A DNA stretch of 11,810 bases from CBDUXP01 sp965371225 [NCBI: uncultured bacterium] (GTDB taxonomy: Bacteria; Abyssobacteria; SURF-5; CBDUXP01): NCBI GenBank assembly GCA_965371225.1, contig CBDUXP010000091.1:1-11810 (forward strand), read 5' to 3'. Positions 7,269-11,810 of the stretch are shown one piece after another; position 1 is the stretch's first letter, and the number at the start of each line of letters is the position of its first letter. Both the position numbers and the translations under genes were made by a program. The notes under the pieces were generated by a model, which was given only the letters and a program-made list of their open reading frames with translations, had not been told where the DNA came from and searched no databases.

Positions 7269-7367
7269 AGCTTGCCCCACACGCAGTTTCTGCTGTTTCC
7301 GCCACCTCTCCCACGCCGGGCTACTAGCGCCGCCATCACGCTCCGGGCTTCACGCCACAGGGGGGTG

Positions 7368-9179
7368 ATGCGGGCTGTCGCCCTGCTCGGCCTTGCCGCC
7401 GCTTGCGCCCTTCCGGCCCGGGCGTGGGCCGCCGCGCCGCTGCCCCGCGGCTGGGACCCCGCCCGCTTCATCTCCACCGCGGAGGTGAAGCCGGGTATGA
7501 AGGGCGTGGGCTACACCGTGTTCCAGGGCACCACCATCGAGACCTTCGAGGTGGAAGTCATTGGTGTCATCTATGGGTACGCCCCCGCCCGCGACGCGAT
7601 TATTGCGCGCATCGCCGGCGGGCCCATCGACACGGCCGGCGTCATCCAGGGCATGAGCGGCAGTCCCATCTACCTGGACGGCCGGCTGGCGGGCGCGGTG
7701 GCGTTCGGTTGGACGTTCATGACCGAGCCTATCTGCGGCATTCAGCCCATCCAGCACATGTTGCCCGTGTTGCATGAGGCCGGCACCGTGACCCCCACCG
7801 GGATGGCGACACCCCCGTCGCGGCCCGCGGCGCTGGAATTGAGCGCCGAGCAGGTGGCCACGCTGGAGGACTTTCCCGTGCAGGGGGGCGTCCGCCTGGA
7901 ACCCCTGGCGACGCCCATCAGCGTGGGCGGTATCGCGCCGGAGTTCATCGAACAGATCCGCCCGTGGTTCAAACCGTACGGATTGATCCCCATGGCCGGC
8001 GGGGGCGTCGCCGCCGATTATGGCGACCTGAATCCGGCGCTGGAGCCCGGCGCCGCCCTGGCCCTGCCGCTCATCACGGGCGACATTTCGGCGGCGGCCA
8101 TCGGCACGGTCACGTACACCGAAGGCGACCGGGTGGTGGGCTTCGGCCATCCCTTCCGGTACGCGGGCGAGGCCCGGATGCCCATGGGGAATGCGTTCAT
8201 CGTGGGCGTGCTGCCCAACCAGCAGATCTCCACGAAGCTCGGGGTGGCGTTGCGCACGCTCGGCTCCCTGCAGCAGGACCAGGTGACCGCGGTGGCGGGC
8301 ACGCTGGGCGCGGCGCCGGCCATGGTGCCCATGGCGGTGTCGGTGCAGGGGCCCAACGACGCGGCGCCGAGGACCTTCTCGTTCGACGTGGTGCCGGACC
8401 GCACGCTCCTCCCCTTGTTCATGGGCATCGGCAGCTCCTCCGCCGTGTTCGACAGTATCGCGGGGAGCGCGCCCTACACGGCGCAAATTGACATGACGAT
8501 TCGGCCGGCGGGATACGCGCCCATTACGTCGCACACCTTCCATTCGGCCCGCGGCGGCGTCGCGTGGCCCGTGGGTATGCAGGTGATGCAGTACGCGCGC
8601 GCGCTGCTCGACAATCCATACGGCCGGTTGACGCTGGAGGGCGTGGAGATGCAGGTGACGGTGCGGGCGGGGTTGGGCATCGCCTACCTGGAGGAAGTGC
8701 GGCCGCGCCACCTCACGGTGCGCCCCGGGGAGACGCTGCCGGTGACGGTGGTGTACCGGCGGCACGAGGGCGAGCGCGAGCGGCAGGTGGTGACCCTGCA
8801 GATTCCCGATACCGCCCGGGACGGCATGCACACCCTGGTGGTGAGCGACGCGCGGCGGACGCTGCTGCTCGAATATCGACGGGCGCCCATGCGGTACCGG
8901 GCCACGACGATTGAGCAATACTTGGAGATCCTGAATCAGGATTACCCGGAGAACGAATTGACCGTGACGCTGCTCTCCCCGCGCCCGGGGATGGCCGTAC
9001 ACGGCCAGGAATTGGCCAAGCTCCCCGGCTCGGTGCTGAACGTGATGCGCTCGGCGGCGGCGCGGGACCTGGCGCGGCCGACGCGGGGGACCGTGGTGGC
9101 GCAGGAGGCCTTGCCGCTGGATAGCGTGTTCGCCGGGGCCGCGGTGGTGCGCATCCGGGTGGATCGCCATGCCCCGTAG
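7368..9179 (+). CDS. Exported SpoIVB-like (Peptidase S55-type) serine protease homologue
   Basis: From ATG 7368 the protein has 603 residues. A signal peptide spans ~1-21 (MRAVALLGLAAACALPARAW, A-X-A-type site), so it acts outside the cytoplasm. VKPGMKGVGYTVFQGTTIE (40-58) and AGVIQGMSGSPIYLDGRLAG (90-109) are characteristic of the S55 domain, with S97 in GMSG as the expected nucleophile. GDRVVGFGHPF (253-263) supplies H261, the likely catalytic His. Residues ~430-603 are a beta-rich C-terminal region. In SpoIVB the His motif precedes the Ser motif. Here the order is reversed, and no PDZ domain is apparent. The start is ATG 7368 (or GTG 7365), preceded by a purine-rich AGGGGGG. The consensus -35 at 7230 rules out an upstream start. 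It overlaps the propeller gene by 11 nt. Proteolytic activity is inferred, not shown. Confidence 0.82.
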   Translation: MRAVALLGLAAACALPARAWAAAPLPRGWDPARFISTAEVKPGMKGVGYTVFQGTTIETFEVEVIGVIYGYAPARDAIIARIAGGPIDTAGVIQGMSGSPIYLDGRLAGAVAFGWTFMTEPICGIQPIQHMLPVLHEAGTVTPTGMATPPSRPAALELSAEQVATLEDFPVQGGVRLEPLATPISVGGIAPEFIEQIRPWFKPYGLIPMAGGGVAADYGDLNPALEPGAALALPLITGDISAAAIGTVTYTEGDRVVGFGHPFRYAGEARMPMGNAFIVGVLPNQQISTKLGVALRTLGSLQQDQVTAVAGTLGAAPAMVPMAVSVQGPNDAAPRTFSFDVVPDRTLLPLFMGIGSSSAVFDSIAGSAPYTAQIDMTIRPAGYAPITSHTFHSARGGVAWPVGMQVMQYARALLDNPYGRLTLEGVEMQVTVRAGLGIAYLEEVRPRHLTVRPGETLPVTVVYRRHEGERERQVVTLQIPDTARDGMHTLVVSDARRTLLLEYRRAPMRYRATTIEQYLEILNQDYPENELTVTLLSPRPGMAVHGQELAKLPGSVLNVMRSAAARDLARPTRGTVVAQEALPLDSVFAGAAVVRIRVDRHAP

Positions 9180-11358
9180 CGTGCGCGGCGCCGTCGCCGG
9201 CGTGCTGCTCGGGCTCGCCTGGGGCGCGGCGGCCCAGGCCGTCGACAGTCGCGAGTGGGAGCTGTCCTCCGTGCCGGACTTCGTGGCCGGCGAGTTCGAC
9301 GGGGTCATCCTCGAGGCGCCCGGCACCCTCCGGGTGGGGTACACGCACCAGGAAACGATGTTGGACGCCAGCCAGGTGTGGAGCATCGTGCAGGACCGGC
9401 GCGGCGTCCTGTACGCGGGCACGGGCAATGAAGGGCGCGTCTACGTGATTGCGCCCGATGGCACGGAATCCCGCTTCGTGGAGTTGGAGGGGTCCCAGGT
9501 CTACGCGCTCGCGCTGGGCGCGGACGATGCCGTCTTCGCCGCCACCTCCCCCGACGGTGCGATCTTCAAACTTACGTCCGACGGCGAGGTGGAAGAGTGG
9601 TACCGGCCCGACGCGACCTACGTGTGGGCCATGCTCGTGGGGGCCGATGGGGCGCTCTATGCGGCCACGGGCGATCCGGCCCGCCTGCTGAAGATCACGA
9701 AGCGCGAGCAGGCCACGGTGGTGTACGAGAGCGCCGCCCCGCACTTCATTTCCCTCGCGCAGCATCCGGACGGCGCCCTGCTCGTGGGCACGGATGGCAC
9801 CGGCCTGCTGCTCCGAGTCGCGCGCGACGGCACGGCCCGGGTGCTGTACGACGCGCCGCTGGAGGAAATCCGCAGCATCCTGTGTACCGAAGACGGGCAG
9901 GTGTATTTCGTGGCCGTGCAGAGCAAACCCAGCAGCGTGAGTCCGACCGCGTCCGTCAAGCTCGGGGGCCTGACCGGTGAGACCGAGCGCAAGAAGGACA
10001 GCACCAACGGGAACAACTCGGGGAAGCAGGACGACGCGCCTAAACCGGTACGGCTCTCCCGGCGGTCCGGCGCCGCCGCTAGCGTGCTCTATCGCATGGA
10101 TCAGACCGACCGGGTGGACCTCCTGTGGACCGGCCGGGGGCAGCGGGTGTACGGCGCGGCGCTGTTCGGGGGCGACATTCTGCTCGGCACCGATCAGAAA
10201 GGGACGCTGATCCGCCTGACGCCCGATGGCATTCCCGCGGTGATCTACCGGGGGCGGGCGAAGGAAGTGGTGACGGTCACGCCGGCGCCGAACGGCCAGT
10301 TGCTTCTGGGCACGGCGGAAACGGCTGCCGTGATCCGGCTGGGACCCGGGGCGCCCAAGGAAGCCGTGTACACCTCGGCCGTGCAAGATGCCACGGGCCA
10401 CGCGCGCTACGGCCGGGTCCGCTGGAGCACCGAAGGCGGCCGCCGGTCCCCGGCGCTGGCCGTCCGCACCGGCAATACGCAAGAGCCCGACGCGGACTGG
10501 GGCGCGTGGACTCCCGTCTCCCGCAGCGGCGCGGCGGCCGCCATCGCGCCGGGGCGGTTCCTGCAGGTTCGCATGCAGTGGCAGGACGGCAGTGCCGGGG
10601 CGGCGGTGACGAGCCTCAATATTCCCTTCGCGCCTCAGAACCTGCCCCCCCGCGTGCTCAAGATTGAGTTCGAGACCACCGGCCGGCTGGAGTCCGCTCC
10701 CGTCAACGTGGGGGCGGAGTCCGAGGGCGCCGTGCTCCAGGCGCTGCTGAAGCGCTACCAGAACGGCACGGGAAGTAAGGGGAAGGAGACGGAAGCGCCG
10801 ACGCACACGAGCGCCATCAAGGTGACGTGGTCGGCGCTGGATCCCAACGAAGATACGCTGGAATACGCCGTGCACTTCCGCGGCGTCGGCGAAATGCTGT
10901 GGAAAGAATTGGAGACGGAGCTGAGTGCGGCGGAGTATGCGTGGGAGACGAGCCTGGTGCCGGACGGGTGGTACGAACTGCAGGTGACCGCGAGCGACCG
11001 GCCGAGCAATGCGACGCGCGAGGCAGCGGACGCCACCCTGGTCAGCGAACGCGTCCTGGTGGACAATACGGGCCCCGTCATGGCCAAGTTGCGCGCGGGG
11101 GCGGGCGCCGGATCGGGAACTGCGCGCGTGTCCGGCGAGGTGACGGACGGATTCCTGTCCCTGCGGCGGGGCCGGTCCTCGCTCGATGGGCAGCCGTGGG
11201 TCTGGTTTGCGCCCGCGGACGAGTTATTCGACAGCCCGAGCGAAACGTTCCTGCTGGAGTACGAGGGGCTTACGGCCGGCGAACACACCGTGGCCATCCA
11301 AGTGCTCGACGCGGCGCTGAACATCGGATCGGGGAAGTTAGTCTTTACCGTGAAGTAG
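9169..11358 (+). CDS. Secreted seven-bladed beta-propeller protein with C-terminal beta-sandwich domains
   Basis: This 729-residue protein has a signal peptide (~1-24, ending AAAQA). Seven blade-like repeats of the pattern V(Y/W)x(I/L)xxxxxGxLYxGTxxxGxI(Y)xLxxDG follow at about 70-107, 110-146, 150-188, 192-228, 232-320, 325-362 and 364-402. The fifth is split by a hydrophilic insert (251-300). Residues ~403-488 look like a discoidin-type sandwich (RYGRVRWST ... GRFLQVRMQW). Residues ~493-635 look like an Fn3/Ig fold (SAIKVTWSALDPNEDTLEY), and ~637-729 like a last Ig-like module. No lipobox, sorting signal or catalytic motif is seen, so ligand or protein binding is the likely role. The ATG lies inside the S55 gene (11-nt overlap) behind GGGTGGA at 9157-9163. 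The coupling suggests a partner or substrate relation with the S55 protein. Its exact function is unknown. Confidence 0.8.
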   Translation: MPRSVRGAVAGVLLGLAWGAAAQAVDSREWELSSVPDFVAGEFDGVILEAPGTLRVGYTHQETMLDASQVWSIVQDRRGVLYAGTGNEGRVYVIAPDGTESRFVELEGSQVYALALGADDAVFAATSPDGAIFKLTSDGEVEEWYRPDATYVWAMLVGADGALYAATGDPARLLKITKREQATVVYESAAPHFISLAQHPDGALLVGTDGTGLLLRVARDGTARVLYDAPLEEIRSILCTEDGQVYFVAVQSKPSSVSPTASVKLGGLTGETERKKDSTNGNNSGKQDDAPKPVRLSRRSGAAASVLYRMDQTDRVDLLWTGRGQRVYGAALFGGDILLGTDQKGTLIRLTPDGIPAVIYRGRAKEVVTVTPAPNGQLLLGTAETAAVIRLGPGAPKEAVYTSAVQDATGHARYGRVRWSTEGGRRSPALAVRTGNTQEPDADWGAWTPVSRSGAAAAIAPGRFLQVRMQWQDGSAGAAVTSLNIPFAPQNLPPRVLKIEFETTGRLESAPVNVGAESEGAVLQALLKRYQNGTGSKGKETEAPTHTSAIKVTWSALDPNEDTLEYAVHFRGVGEMLWKELETELSAAEYAWETSLVPDGWYELQVTASDRPSNATREAADATLVSERVLVDNTGPVMAKLRAGAGAGSGTARVSGEVTDGFLSLRRGRSSLDGQPWVWFAPADELFDSPSETFLLEYEGLTAGEHTVAIQVLDAALNIGSGKLVFTVK

Positions 11359-11376
11359 ACTGCTGGGCAAGCGCGG

Positions 11377-11810
11377 GTGCACGAGGCGGATTCACAGGGG
11401 CAGCGCATTCTCGTCGTCGATGATTCGGCGGCGAATCGGCGCGTGCTTACCGACCAGCTCACCCACCTGGGGTACGTGGTGGAAGAAGCCGACGGTGGCG
11501 CGGCCGCCATGAAGCTGGCGCAGGCCGCGCCGCCGGACCTGATCCTGCTCGACGTGATGATGCCGGAGCGGGACGGGTTTGAGGTGTGTGCCGATTTCCG
11601 GCGCCTGTTCGGGACGCATTACGTGCCCATCATCCTGCTGACGGCGCTCGAGGACGTGGAGAGCGTGGAGCGCGGTTTCGAGGCGGGCGCGGACGATTTT
11701 GTGAGCCGGCCCTACGACTCACGCGTCTTCCTGGCCCGGGTGCGCTCCAGCCTGCGCGCGAAGGGGTTGTGGGACGAGTTGGCGTCGACGCAGGCGAAGT
11801 TGATCGAGGC
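11377..11810 (+). CDS. Response-regulator receiver domain protein (3' end outside window)
   Basis: The first 144 codons start at GTG 11377, the only start codon in frame after the propeller gene's TAG. That leaves an 18-nt gap with no terminator, so it is probably co-transcribed. A CheY-like receiver fills residues ~9-128: D15-D16 (ILVVDDS), phosphoacceptor D59 (LILLDVMMP), T89 (IILLTAL), and R111 where the invariant Lys stands (DDFVSRPYD). The sequence then runs into a likely helical/coiled-coil linker (LWDELASTQAKLIE), as in PleD-like, PP2C/RsbU-like or hybrid-kinase proteins. The output domain lies beyond the window. Only a weak ribosome binding site is visible. It may regulate the upstream genes, but this is unproven. 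Confidence 0.85.
   Translation, partial: MHEADSQGQRILVVDDSAANRRVLTDQLTHLGYVVEEADGGAAAMKLAQAAPPDLILLDVMMPERDGFEVCADFRRLFGTHYVPIILLTALEDVESVERGFEAGADDFVSRPYDSRVFLARVRSSLRAKGLWDELASTQAKLIE

Noticed and set aside
7230-7367. N-terminal extension of the S55 protein from 7230
   Set aside because: The codon at 7230 lies within the TTGACA box, the extension would place the signal peptide ~46 residues in, and ATG 7368 has a purine-rich site in front.
7350-10875. Long minus-strand open frames (7350-9428 and 8713-10875, ~700 codons each)
   Set aside because: They mirror the S55 and propeller genes, have His/Arg/Pro-rich low-information translations and no plausible start context.
9169-11358. PQQ-dependent dehydrogenase or WD40 assignment for the propeller protein
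   Set aside because: The blades lack the AxDxxTG tryptophan-docking motif of PQQ enzymes and the GH/WD dipeptides of WD40 repeats.

Overview
The window is about 11.8 kb of uniformly GC-rich, almost fully coding bacterial DNA with no rRNA, tRNA, CRISPR array or transposase that I can recognise. It looks like a chromosomal piece of a high-GC, probably diderm, likely uncultured bacterium. A Peptidase S55-type exported protein paired with a secreted beta-propeller protein, plus a short 'ccacggatgaacac'-type intergenic repeat, suggest a lineage around the PVC group, Acidobacteriota or candidate phyla such as Hydrogenedentota or Sumerlaeota. That placement is a weak inference.

Layout. (1) At 1-232 (+) is the 3' end of a methylmalonyl-CoA epimerase. 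(2) At 233-330 is a convergent intergenic gap holding a short repeat with an 11-bp inverted repeat. (3) At 331-7145 (-) is a tightly packed five-gene operon, read right to left: a dolichyl-phosphate-mannose-synthase-like GT2, an LPG_synthase_TM/AglD-like membrane protein, an 809-residue cytosolic protein with a predicted alpha/alpha-toroid core, a membrane-anchored processive-type GT2, and a cobalamin-binding-domain radical SAM enzyme. Every junction overlaps (17, 8, 4 and 32 nt). I infer a pathway for making and modifying a lipid-linked or envelope glycan. (4) At 7146-7367 is a divergent promoter region with a consensus-like plus-strand promoter, a perfect 14-bp palindrome over its -10/start-site region, and an extended -10 on the minus strand. 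(5) At 7368-11810 (+) is a second operon: an exported S55-like protein, a secreted seven-bladed propeller protein with C-terminal beta-sandwich domains, and a response-regulator-type receiver protein cut by the window end.

The most interesting points are: the S55 protein, whose sequence landmarks appear in circularly permuted order relative to Bacillus SpoIVB; the 809-residue protein of unknown function in the glycan operon; the palindrome over the promoter; and a receiver domain with Arg in place of the invariant Lys. Several starts were re-called: GTG 7145 for the first GT2 (with an AGGAG site), ATG 7368 for the S55 protein (a farther-upstream start would lie inside the -35 box), and ATG 1776 for the radical SAM enzyme.
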